DNA of 9,112 nucleotides from Aliarcobacter sp. GTDB taxonomy: Bacteria > Campylobacterota > Campylobacteria > Campylobacterales > Arcobacteraceae. Below the pieces are notes generated by a model. It had not been told where the DNA came from. It saw only the letters and a program-made list of their open reading frames with translations, and searched no databases. The first letter of the stretch is position 1; each line of letters opens with the position of its first letter. The translations under genes and the position numbers were made by a program. Location: NCBI GenBank assembly GCA_017996075.1, contig JAGOHQ010000028.1, positions 1 to 9,112 of the forward strand, read 5' to 3'. Shown in pieces: positions 1 to 5,842 of this stretch.

Positions 1-425
1 CCTTTTAGTGGATTTTGTAAAGTTACTTCATATATCTTTTTTACATCTTTTTTTGGGCTTGTAAGTTTATGATTTAACTCTCCATCATCTGTTAAAAGAA
101 TAACTCCTGTTGTATCCATATCCAATCTTCCAATAGTTGAAATTTTTGGATTTCTATTTTGCCATCTTCGTGGAAGAAGGGAATAAATTAGCACCCCTGA
201 ATCATTATGAGAGCAAATAACACCAGAAGGTTTATTCATTAATATTGTAAGTTTTTCACTATCAAGTTTTTCCCCATTTACCAATACATCATTATGATTT
301 ACTTTAGTGCTTGGATTAAATACCCTATTTTCAAAAAATAAAACTTCATTTTGTTTTAAAAATTTTTTAGCTTCACTTCTACTACAATATCCTAAGCTTG
401 ATAAATAAGCATCTACTCTTTTCAT
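1..425 (-). CDS. rsuA: 16S rRNA pseudouridine synthase, RsuA type (3' part outside window)
   Basis: Partial gene: 141 codons are present and the C-terminal part lies beyond base 1. The product should isomerise a specific uridine in small-subunit rRNA to pseudouridine (U516 in E. coli for RsuA). The N-terminal ~45 residues look like an S4 RNA-binding domain (MKRVDAYLSSLGYCSRSEAK). The catalytic motif GRLDMDTTGVILLTDDG lies at residues 99-115, with D102 as the expected catalytic aspartate. It is followed by SPKKDVKKIYEVTL, the KxY segment of the RsuA/RluB/E/F family. The LNKPxG-like element is MNKPSGVICS (63-72). The 'CS..D' after it and 'LTDDG' resemble RsuA more than RluB, but the distinction is not firm. 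The ATG at 425-423 is preceded by AGAGG at a 7-base spacing. It is divergent from aat. Confidence 0.88.
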   Translation of the reverse strand, partial: MKRVDAYLSSLGYCSRSEAKKFLKQNEVLFFENRVFNPSTKVNHNDVLVNGEKLDSEKLTILMNKPSGVICSHNDSGVLIYSLLPRRWQNRNPKISTIGRLDMDTTGVILLTDDGELNHKLTSPKKDVKKIYEVTLQNPLK

Positions 426-432
426 ATTTAAA

Positions 433-437
433 CCTCT
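433..437 (-). promoter_or_regulatory. Shine-Dalgarno site of rsuA
   Basis: The minus strand reads AGAGG seven bases before the ATG at 425, which supports that start for the truncated rsuA gene. Confidence 0.6.
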
Positions 438-454
438 TAAAAATTGGATATTAA

Positions 455-460
455 CATAAT
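455..460 (+). promoter_or_regulatory. possible -10 box for aat
   Basis: CATAAT lies in the 53-base divergent gap, 18 bases before the aat ATG. If used, transcription would begin around base 467 and leave a leader of about a dozen bases with no purine-rich ribosome site. There is no clear -35, as is common in campylobacterotal promoters. This is a pattern match in very AT-rich DNA, so it is weak. Confidence 0.25.
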
Positions 461-478
461 TTTAAATAAAATGCCAAA

Positions 479-1150
479 ATGAAACTACTTGATATTAAAG
501 AAAAAATCTGGCTTTTAGATGATGAAAACTTCAATTTTCCAACATTAGAACAAATGGGTGGTGATTTAGTTGCAATTGGTGGTGATTTTCATCCACAAAG
601 ATTACTTAATGCATATGAAAATGGTTTATTCCCTTGGTTTATTGATGATTATAACTATATAAATTGGTATAGCCCACAAAAAAGAATGATTTTATATCCA
701 AATGATTTAAAAGTATCAAAAAGCTTAAAAAAATCAATTAAAAATAGAGGTTTTGAAATCAAATCAAACACAAATTTCGAAAATGTTATAAAAAATTGTC
801 AAAAAGTAAAAAGAAAACATGAAAATGATACATGGATAGATGATAATTTTATAAAAGCTTACACTCTAATGCATAATTTAGAGTTTGCCAATAGTATTGA
901 AGTTTATCTAGATGGAGAGCTTGTAGGCGGTCTTTATGGACTTATAATAAATGATATATTTTGTGGTGAAAGTATGTTCTCTCTTGTAAATGATGCTTCA
1001 AAAGTAGCTTTTTTTTATCTTTGTAATTGGGCAAAAGAGAATAGTATTAAAATTATTGATTGCCAAGTTTATAATAAACATTTAGAGAGTTTAGGAGCTT
1101 ATGAGATAAGTAGAGAAGAGTATTTTAAAATCTTAAAAAACAATATTTAA
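479..1150 (+). CDS. aat: leucyl/phenylalanyl-tRNA--protein transferase
   Basis: Cytoplasmic aminoacyl transferase of the N-degron pathway. It moves Leu or Phe from tRNA onto proteins with N-terminal Lys or Arg, marking them for ClpS/ClpAP. The 223 residues match the usual family length and the conserved blocks are intact: AIGGDFHPQRLL with NGLFPW (32-53), NWYSPQKRMIL (62-72), NDTWID (116-121), LVGGLYG (148-154), FCGESMFS (161-168) and IDCQVYNKHLESLGA (193-207). E164 in GESMFS and D194/Q196 in DCQ correspond to active-site residues of the E. coli enzyme. The ATG at 479 has no recognisable Shine-Dalgarno. An ATG at 471 is out of frame and stops after three codons. The gene is monocistronic here, divergent from rsuA and convergent with the redox operon. 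Confidence 0.95.
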   Translation: MKLLDIKEKIWLLDDENFNFPTLEQMGGDLVAIGGDFHPQRLLNAYENGLFPWFIDDYNYINWYSPQKRMILYPNDLKVSKSLKKSIKNRGFEIKSNTNFENVIKNCQKVKRKHENDTWIDDNFIKAYTLMHNLEFANSIEVYLDGELVGGLYGLIINDIFCGESMFSLVNDASKVAFFYLCNWAKENSIKIIDCQVYNKHLESLGAYEISREEYFKILKNNI

Positions 1151-1153
1151 AAA

Positions 1154-1177
1154 TTCCAAGGTTTTTGAGCCTTGGAA
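1154..1177 (-). terminator. hairpin terminator of the dsb/tlpA operon
   Basis: A perfect 8-bp stem (TTCCAAGG / CCTTGGAA) with an 8-base loop lies between the convergent ends of aat and the tlpA-like gene. Read on the minus strand the stem is followed directly by TTTTT, so it best terminates the redox operon. On the plus strand it is followed by A residues, so it would be a poor terminator for aat. Confidence 0.65.
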
Positions 1178-1227
1178 AAAATTATCTTTAAGTTTAATAT
1201 AAATCTATTCTTAAAACCAAATTTTGA

Positions 1228-1797
1228 TTAATTTTCCATAGCAATTTTTAGATATTTTTCTAACTCTTCTTTTGGTACATTTCCTACAAATTTATGTATA
1301 AATTTTCCACTTTTTGAAAATAAAAACATCTCTGGAACTTTTGTAACACCTAATTCATCTGCTAATTTTTGATTCTCTTCACCCATTGTAATTGGATAAT
1401 TAATTTGATACTCTTTAATAAACTCTTTCATTTCTTCAACTGTTTTTTCATCTTGAAAAAGTACAGAAACAATCTCTAAACTATCAGAGTATTTATCTTT
1501 TATCTCTCTTAATTTTGGAATTGTTTCAATACAAGGTGGACACCAAGTTGCAAAAATATCTACAATAACAGCTTTTTTACCTTTAAACTCATCAAAATCT
1601 AGTCCATCTTTTGATGTTTTAAATCCAATAAATTTTTCATCTGTTGTTAATAAAACAAAAGAAGTTGGTTCAAACTCTTTTTTTTCTGCCTCTATTTTTG
1701 TTTTTGCTAGTGATTTTGCATCAATAGATGAACTACTATCACAAGCTGTAAATAAAAAAACAAAACTACTTAAAACTATAATTAATACTTTTTTCAT
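1228..1797 (-). CDS. TlpA/ResA-like thioredoxin lipoprotein
   Basis: Predicted periplasmic thiol:disulfide oxidoreductase of 189 residues. The N-terminus MKKVLIIVLSSFVFLFTAC is a lipoprotein signal with the modified cysteine at C19 (the -3 residue is Phe rather than the usual Leu). A Ser/Asp/Glu-rich linker follows. The thioredoxin fold covers about 45-187 with FATWCPPC at 82-89 (C86/C89) and the cis-proline in TKVPEMF (P155). WCPPC with an AhpC/TSA-like N-terminal extension is typical of TlpA/ResA/CcmG proteins, which usually reduce disulfides, for example in apocytochrome c. That role is inferred here: no CcdA/DsbD or cytochrome assembly gene is in the window. It is the last gene of the operon. 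Its ATG overlaps the TGA of the upstream gene (ATGA), and GGAG at 1806-1803 lies 5 bases before the start. Confidence 0.88.
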   Translation of the reverse strand: MKKVLIIVLSSFVFLFTACDSSSSIDAKSLAKTKIEAEKKEFEPTSFVLLTTDEKFIGFKTSKDGLDFDEFKGKKAVIVDIFATWCPPCIETIPKLREIKDKYSDSLEIVSVLFQDEKTVEEMKEFIKEYQINYPITMGEENQKLADELGVTKVPEMFLFSKSGKFIHKFVGNVPKEELEKYLKIAMEN

Positions 1798-2084
1798 TCA
1801 TTCTCCATTTTCGATAACTCTTCTAAAACAACTTTTATTTCATGCTTTTCAAAAAATATATTTCTTGATAATTCATCATTTACTCTTTTTAGAAACTCTA
1901 TTTTATTACTTCTTTGTAACTCTTTATCATCTTTTGACTCATTTAAAATTTTTAAAAGAGCAATTTTATATCGATTTATTATGTCTAATTTACTTTGTGT
2001 TTTTTTTAATATATTTTTATTTGTAAAATATATAAATAAAACAACTAAAATAATAGTTAAAAGAGTTGTTCCTAAATACTCCAT
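1794..2084 (-). CDS. small single-pass membrane protein, unknown function
   Basis: I do not recognise this 96-residue protein. Residues about 4-20 (LGTTLLTIILVVLFIYF) form one membrane span. The next segment is basic (NKNILKKTQSK), so by the positive-inside rule the remaining ~75 residues should face the cytoplasm. That tail is charged, Lys/Glu-rich and predicted helical, with no cysteines or known motif. Its ATG overlaps the TAA of the BdbD-like gene by one base (TAATG), and its TGA overlaps the tlpA-like ATG by four bases. It is therefore very likely real and translationally coupled to both thioredoxin genes. Only a weak AAGAGA precedes the start. It could be a scaffold or membrane anchor, but nothing in the sequence proves this. 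Confidence 0.78.
   Translation of the reverse strand: MEYLGTTLLTIILVVLFIYFTNKNILKKTQSKLDIINRYKIALLKILNESKDDKELQRSNKIEFLKRVNDELSRNIFFEKHEIKVVLEELSKMENE
1803..1806 (-). promoter_or_regulatory. Shine-Dalgarno site of the tlpA-like gene
   Basis: GGAG on the minus strand lies 5 bases before the ATG at 1797, inside the last codons of the 96-residue membrane protein. It fixes the start at the ATGA overlap. Confidence 0.6.
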
Positions 2085-2737
2085 TATTTATAAATCTCTT
2101 TTTCTACTAAATCAAATAGAGCTTTTTGTGATAAAGAATTTAATAAAACTCCATTTACAAAAAGTGTTGGCGTTCCTCTTACTCCTAAAGCTGTTGCATC
2201 AGCTCTATCTTGAGCAATGATTTCATCAATTTTTGGATTATTCATATCAACTTTTAACTTCTCAATATCCAAATCGGGAATCTCTTTTAAAAATTGCCAT
2301 AAAAGCTCTGGTTTATCAACAGAAGCATAGTGAGAAGCCCACAAAGAATGTTTTTCAAACATCATATTTAAAACATCTTCATATTTACCTTGAATTCTTG
2401 CAGCTTCAAGCATTTGAATTGTAAGTCTAGAATTTTTATGATTATCCAAATATTTTACGACAATTTGAATATCTTTGTAATACTCTTTATATAACTTTTT
2501 TACAACTTCAGAATATATAGCACATGATTCACACTCTGGATCTAAAAACTCAACTACACTAATATTTTTTTGATTATCACCCATTTTATAAGAGTAATCT
2601 CTTAAAAGTAGTTCATTTATATTTGGATTTGTAGCTACTTGCTCAACTTTTTGCTCACTTTTATAAAAAAATGAAAATCCAATAAAAAGTAGTAAAACCA
2701 AAACTAAAGAACCTAAAACCAATACCTTATTTTGCAT
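2084..2737 (-). CDS. DsbA/BdbD-like membrane-anchored thioredoxin (CESC active site)
   Basis: Predicted periplasmic disulfide oxidoreductase, 217 residues from the ATG at 2737. An in-frame TTG at 2752 would add five residues, but AAGGA (2749-2745) sits 7 bases before the ATG and decides for it. The N-terminal span (about 4-24) looks like an uncleaved anchor ending in a basic stretch. The DsbA-type fold follows: VVEFLDPECESC puts the CxxC at C69/C72, and the cis-proline is P190 in RGTPTLFVNG. An alpha-helical insert lies between them. The layout (anchor, EF.D..C..C, RGTPT.FVNG) matches Bacillus BdbD and the Thioredoxin_4 group. The gene follows a BdbC-type DsbB, its presumed re-oxidising partner. 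CESC is not the classic CPHC of DsbA, so redox potential and direction are uncertain. Its TAA overlaps the next ATG by one base. Confidence 0.87.
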   Translation of the reverse strand: MQNKVLVLGSLVLVLLLFIGFSFFYKSEQKVEQVATNPNINELLLRDYSYKMGDNQKNISVVEFLDPECESCAIYSEVVKKLYKEYYKDIQIVVKYLDNHKNSRLTIQMLEAARIQGKYEDVLNMMFEKHSLWASHYASVDKPELLWQFLKEIPDLDIEKLKVDMNNPKIDEIIAQDRADATALGVRGTPTLFVNGVLLNSLSQKALFDLVEKEIYK

Positions 2738-2744
2738 ATAATTT

Positions 2745-2749
2745 TCCTT
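2745..2749 (-). promoter_or_regulatory. Shine-Dalgarno site that sets the BdbD-like start
   Basis: AAGGA on the minus strand is 7 bases from the ATG at 2737. It lies directly after, and so cannot serve, the upstream in-frame TTG at 2752. Confidence 0.65.
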
Positions 2750-2757
2750 CAAAAAAT

Positions 2758-2763
2758 TTTATA
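2758..2763 (-). promoter_or_regulatory. possible internal -10 box before the BdbD-like gene
   Basis: TATAAA on the minus strand lies in the 56-base gap between the dsbB-like and BdbD-like genes, preceded by TTT. A start near base 2751 would give a short leader carrying the AAGGA site. It could allow the last three genes to be expressed apart from dsbB. It is a weak call in AT-rich sequence. Confidence 0.25.
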
Positions 2764-2793
2764 AAACTCTAACTTAGAAAAGATAACAAAAGA

Positions 2794-3219
2794 TTAAGAA
2801 ACTCTTCTTTTATGAGCTATTAATAGGATAAAAATAGTTAAAAAAGCAATAAAAGATAATAACGGAATCGTAATAAATCCAAAATAGTTCAAATAATCAA
2901 CACTGCAAGGTACTCCACTAATACAAGGAGAGAGAGTTTCGGGAATTATTTTTAAAATCAATAAATTGTGATAAATTGATATAAATAAACCAACAATTAC
3001 AAGAGGAAAACTATATTTAAAAACTTTATCGTCTGGATATAATAAATTAATTAAAAATATAAAAACTAATGGATACATAAAAATTCTTTGATACCAACAT
3101 AAACTACAAGGAATAAAATGCATAATTTCAGAGAAAAAAAGACTTCCTAATGTTGCAAATAAAGAAATAATAAAAGCAAAAAATAGATAATTCAAAACAA
3201 AAATCCTTTTAAAATTCAA
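2794..3219 (-). CDS. disulfide bond formation protein, DsbB family (BdbC type)
   Basis: Inner-membrane enzyme expected to re-oxidise the periplasmic CxxC protein encoded next and to pass electrons to quinone. Four membrane spans fall at about 8-28, 43-61, 68-88 and 112-134. The first redox pair is in FIPCSLCWYQRIFMYP (C38/C41) and the second in SPCISGVPCS (C99/C105, CX5C). The CWYQRI.MYP and C.SGVPC patterns and the short length (141 residues) match BdbC rather than E. coli DsbB. The start is uncertain. A TTG at 3219 keeps a basic cytoplasmic N-terminus (NFKRIF), as in BdbC, but has no ribosome site. A second TTG at 3195 has AAAAGGA (3210-3204) at an 8-base spacing and would give 133 residues. 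It is probably the first gene of the redox operon. Confidence 0.9.
   Translation of the reverse strand: MNFKRIFVLNYLFFAFIISLFATLGSLFFSEIMHFIPCSLCWYQRIFMYPLVFIFLINLLYPDDKVFKYSFPLVIVGLFISIYHNLLILKIIPETLSPCISGVPCSVDYLNYFGFITIPLLSFIAFLTIFILLIAHKRRVS
3204..3210 (-). promoter_or_regulatory. Shine-Dalgarno-like AAAAGGA inside the 5' end of the DsbB-like gene
   Basis: AAAAGGA lies 8 bases before the TTG at 3195. Either this is the true ribosome site and the protein begins MNYLFFAF, or it is simply the Lys-Arg codons of a longer protein starting at 3219. Confidence 0.45.
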
Positions 3220-3228
3220 ATAAGTTTT

Positions 3229-3234
3229 ATTCTA
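3229..3234 (-). promoter_or_regulatory. possible -10 box of the redox operon
   Basis: TAGAAT preceded by TTTTGA on the minus strand. Transcription would begin near base 3222, only about three bases before the TTG at 3219 but about 27 before the TTG at 3195, which would favour the shorter DsbB-like start. No -35 match is visible. Confidence 0.35.
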
Positions 3235-3269
3235 TCAAAATAATGTTAATATTCGCATATTTTTTGTAG

Positions 3270-3274
3270 AAGGA
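3270..3274 (+). promoter_or_regulatory. Shine-Dalgarno site of the GH17-GT2 gene
   Basis: AAGGA six bases before the TTG at 3281 supports TTG as the start. The next in-frame ATG, codon 10, has no such site and would remove half of the first membrane span. Confidence 0.65.
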
Positions 3275-3280
3275 TTTTAT

Positions 3281-5806
3281 TTGAGATATATTATCTTAGG
3301 GCTTATTATGGCTGGACTTTTCCAAGTCTTTTTTTGGTTATCAAGAGATAACCTAGTAACATTGAATGAAAACTCATTTGAAAAAATTGAATCATTGTCA
3401 TATTCACCATTTGAAGGATATGATAAAAATTTACTTTCAAGTGAACAGATTGCTTATGATGTAAATTTATTCGAAAACTTTACAAACAAACTTAGAACTT
3501 ATGGAACTTTGGAAGCTTATAAAATACTTCAATCTAGTAAAGATTCAAATCTTCCTATTGATTTAGGACTTTGGATAGGTGGTGATTTAGAAGCGAATAA
3601 TCTTGAAATTCAAAGAGCTTTAGAAATTTTAAAAGAGTATCCAAATAGAATTCAATCTGTAATAGTAGGAAACGAGGTACTTTTAAGAAAAGAACTTGAG
3701 CCTTTAGAGCTATATGCTTACATTGATTTTATGAAAAGTCACACAAAAAAGCCTGTAACAACTGCAGAAACTTGGGATATATGGGAAAAAAATCCGCAAT
3801 TAGCTAGTCATGTTGATTTTTTAACTATACACATTTTACCATATTGGGAAAAAGTACCAATTGAAAGATACAATGAATTTATTATTGAAAAGTATAGTGT
3901 TGTTGAAGAGCTTTTTCCAAATAGAAAGATAGTTATTGGAGAGACAGGATGGCCAAGCCACGGATATAACAACAATAGTGCAATTCCTAGTATTAAAAAT
4001 CAAGCACAAGCTATAAGAGGTTTTGTAAATCTAGCTCATGAAAAAGGTTGGCATTACAATATAATTGAAGCTTTGGATCAGCCTTGGAAAGGTTATGATG
4101 AAGGAAATGTTGGACAATATTGGGGAATATTCACAACAGATCGTGCTTTAAAATTTCAATTAGCTGGTGAGGTTGAATTAAATAAATATTGGTTATATCA
4201 AATGATTGCTGCAATTATTATTGGAGCATTATTGACACTTTTTGGATTAAAAAATCAAAGAGTAAATATTAGCCATGCTTTTGCTTATGCAATTGCTGCT
4301 CAAGGTATGGCTTTTGGTATTGTAATGGCTGCAATATACCCATTTGTAAACTATATGAATTTTGGAATGTGGATTATGTGGGGAATGGGAAGTTTTCTTA
4401 TGATTCCACTTGTGATTATAACTTTAGCAAAAGCAAATGAGCTATTTAGAAGCTCAATTGGAGTTCAACCATCAAGATTAGTTCCTCTTGATTTGAAATC
4501 AAAAAATGCACCACTTGTATCTATTCACGTTCCTGCATATAAAGAGCAACCCCATGTTTTGGCTGAAACATTGGAAAGTTTATCAAAACTTACATATCCA
4601 AACTATGAAGTTTTAGTTATTATAAATAATACTCCTGAAGATTTTTATAAAGCTCCAATAAAAGAGCTTTGTGAGAAATTAGGAGATAAGTTTAAATATC
4701 TTGATATTAAATGTACTGGATTTAAAGCTGGAGCTTTAAATACAGCACTTGAATATACAGATAAAAATGCAGAGATAGTTGCTGTTATTGATGCTGATTA
4801 TAAAGTTGAATCTCCTTGGCTTGTGGATTTAGTTCCACTATTTGATGACCCAAAAGTTGCAATAGTTCAAGCTCCACAAGATCATAGAGATGGTGATGAA
4901 TCAATTATTAAAAAAGCTATGAATGCAGAATATGCTGGTTTCTTTGATATTGGTATGGTTGATAGAAATGAAGAAAATGCTATCGTTGTTCATGGAACAA
5001 TGGTTATGGTAAGACTGAGTGCTATGATGGAAGTTGGTGGTTGGGGAACTGATACTATTGTTGAAGATAGTGAATTAGGACTTAGACTATTTGAAGCTGG
5101 ATATATTGCACACTATACAAATAGAAGATATGGATTTGGGCTTTTACCAGATACTGTTGAAGCATTTAAAACTCAAAGACATAGATGGGCTTATGGCGCT
5201 ATTCAGATTCTTAAAAAACACTGGAGAGAGTTTAAACCTGGTTCAAAAAAATTAAGTCCTGCTCAAAAGAATAAATTTGTTACAGGTTGGTTTTTCTGGT
5301 TAAGTGATGCTATGGGTCCAATTATGGCTGTTATGAATATTATTTGGGTTCCTGTAATAATCTTTGTTGGAGTTACAATTCCTACAATTCCTCTTACTAT
5401 TCCTATTATTACAGCATTTATAGTAAATATTTTACATACATTTATACTTTATAGAACAAAAGTAAAAGCTAGCTTTAAAGATATTCTTCTTAGTTCAGTA
5501 GCTTCTATGAGTTTACAGTTAATAATATTTAAAGCTGTATTTGATGGGTTTATCAAAGATGGATTACCATTTAAAAGAACAGAAAAAGGTGGAAAAGCTA
5601 AAAAAAGTGCGAACCCAATAAAATATGAAACTATTTTATGTATTTTACTTTTAGCTGCATTTATATCTTTAATATACACAAATAAATCTGGAATTACAGA
5701 AATTTATGTATTTGCAGCTACAATATTTATTCAAACTATTCCTTATATCTCTGCAATTATTATGAGAATATTGGAACTTTACTCTTTAAAAAACCAAAAA
5801 GCTTAA
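3281..5806 (+). CDS. GH17-GT2 fusion, NdvB-like beta-glucan synthase
   Basis: An 841-residue inner-membrane protein starting at TTG. A membrane anchor (about 3-20) is followed by a GH17-like domain (about 38-300, periplasmic if the anchor is N-in). It has acid/base E132 in VGNEVLLR and nucleophile E221 in VIGETGWPSHG, so both catalytic glutamates are kept. Spans at about 305-323, 332-355 and 362-383 lead to a cytoplasmic GT2 domain (about 410-650): SIHVPAYKE, KAGALN (482-487), DAD (504-506), TIVEDSELG with ED at 595-596, and QRHRW (632-636). Further spans follow to the C-terminus. There is no PilZ domain. The same order occurs in Pseudomonas NdvB, where the synthase makes beta-1,3-glucan and the GH17 part acts as a glucanosyltransferase. 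A cyclic or branched periplasmic beta-glucan is therefore inferred. The gene has no co-directional neighbour here and is divergent from the DsbB-like gene. Confidence 0.87.
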   Translation: MRYIILGLIMAGLFQVFFWLSRDNLVTLNENSFEKIESLSYSPFEGYDKNLLSSEQIAYDVNLFENFTNKLRTYGTLEAYKILQSSKDSNLPIDLGLWIGGDLEANNLEIQRALEILKEYPNRIQSVIVGNEVLLRKELEPLELYAYIDFMKSHTKKPVTTAETWDIWEKNPQLASHVDFLTIHILPYWEKVPIERYNEFIIEKYSVVEELFPNRKIVIGETGWPSHGYNNNSAIPSIKNQAQAIRGFVNLAHEKGWHYNIIEALDQPWKGYDEGNVGQYWGIFTTDRALKFQLAGEVELNKYWLYQMIAAIIIGALLTLFGLKNQRVNISHAFAYAIAAQGMAFGIVMAAIYPFVNYMNFGMWIMWGMGSFLMIPLVIITLAKANELFRSSIGVQPSRLVPLDLKSKNAPLVSIHVPAYKEQPHVLAETLESLSKLTYPNYEVLVIINNTPEDFYKAPIKELCEKLGDKFKYLDIKCTGFKAGALNTALEYTDKNAEIVAVIDADYKVESPWLVDLVPLFDDPKVAIVQAPQDHRDGDESIIKKAMNAEYAGFFDIGMVDRNEENAIVVHGTMVMVRLSAMMEVGGWGTDTIVEDSELGLRLFEAGYIAHYTNRRYGFGLLPDTVEAFKTQRHRWAYGAIQILKKHWREFKPGSKKLSPAQKNKFVTGWFFWLSDAMGPIMAVMNIIWVPVIIFVGVTIPTIPLTIPIITAFIVNILHTFILYRTKVKASFKDILLSSVASMSLQLIIFKAVFDGFIKDGLPFKRTEKGGKAKKSANPIKYETILCILLLAAFISLIYTNKSGITEIYVFAATIFIQTIPYISAIIMRILELYSLKNQKA

Positions 5807-5820
5807 TAGCTCTTTGGTTT
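5791..5820 (-). terminator. hairpin terminator between convergent genes
   Basis: A 13-bp stem with one A-C mismatch (AAACCAAAAAGCT / AGCTCTTTGGTTT) and a TAAT loop includes the stop codon of the GH17-GT2 gene in its loop. Read on the minus strand the arm runs into a T tract (GGTTTTTT), so it should terminate the binding protein-kinase unit. On the plus strand the final arm ends in TTT and then A residues, so it may work more weakly for the synthase gene. Confidence 0.6.
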
Positions 5821-5842
5821 AAAAACAACTCTAAAGAAACTT

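Noticed and set aside
471..482. ATG at 471 as an earlier start for aat
   Set aside because: It is in a different frame and reaches TGA after three codons.
1981..2424. Plus-strand open frames opposite the small membrane protein and BdbD-like genes
   Set aside because: They lie antisense to well-supported coding sequence, have low-complexity Leu/Phe/Ile-rich translations and lack ribosome sites.
2738..2752. TTG at 2752 as the start of the BdbD-like gene
   Set aside because: The AAGGA site falls immediately after this codon and is correctly spaced for the ATG at 2737, so the five extra residues are probably not translated.
5449..5679. Minus-strand open frame inside the GH17-GT2 gene
   Set aside because: It is antisense to the C-terminal membrane spans, with no family resemblance and no start signal.
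3281..5806. Bacterial cellulose synthase BcsA
   Set aside because: There is no PilZ domain and no bcs neighbours, and an N-terminal GH17 domain is present, which points to beta-1,3-glucan type synthases instead.
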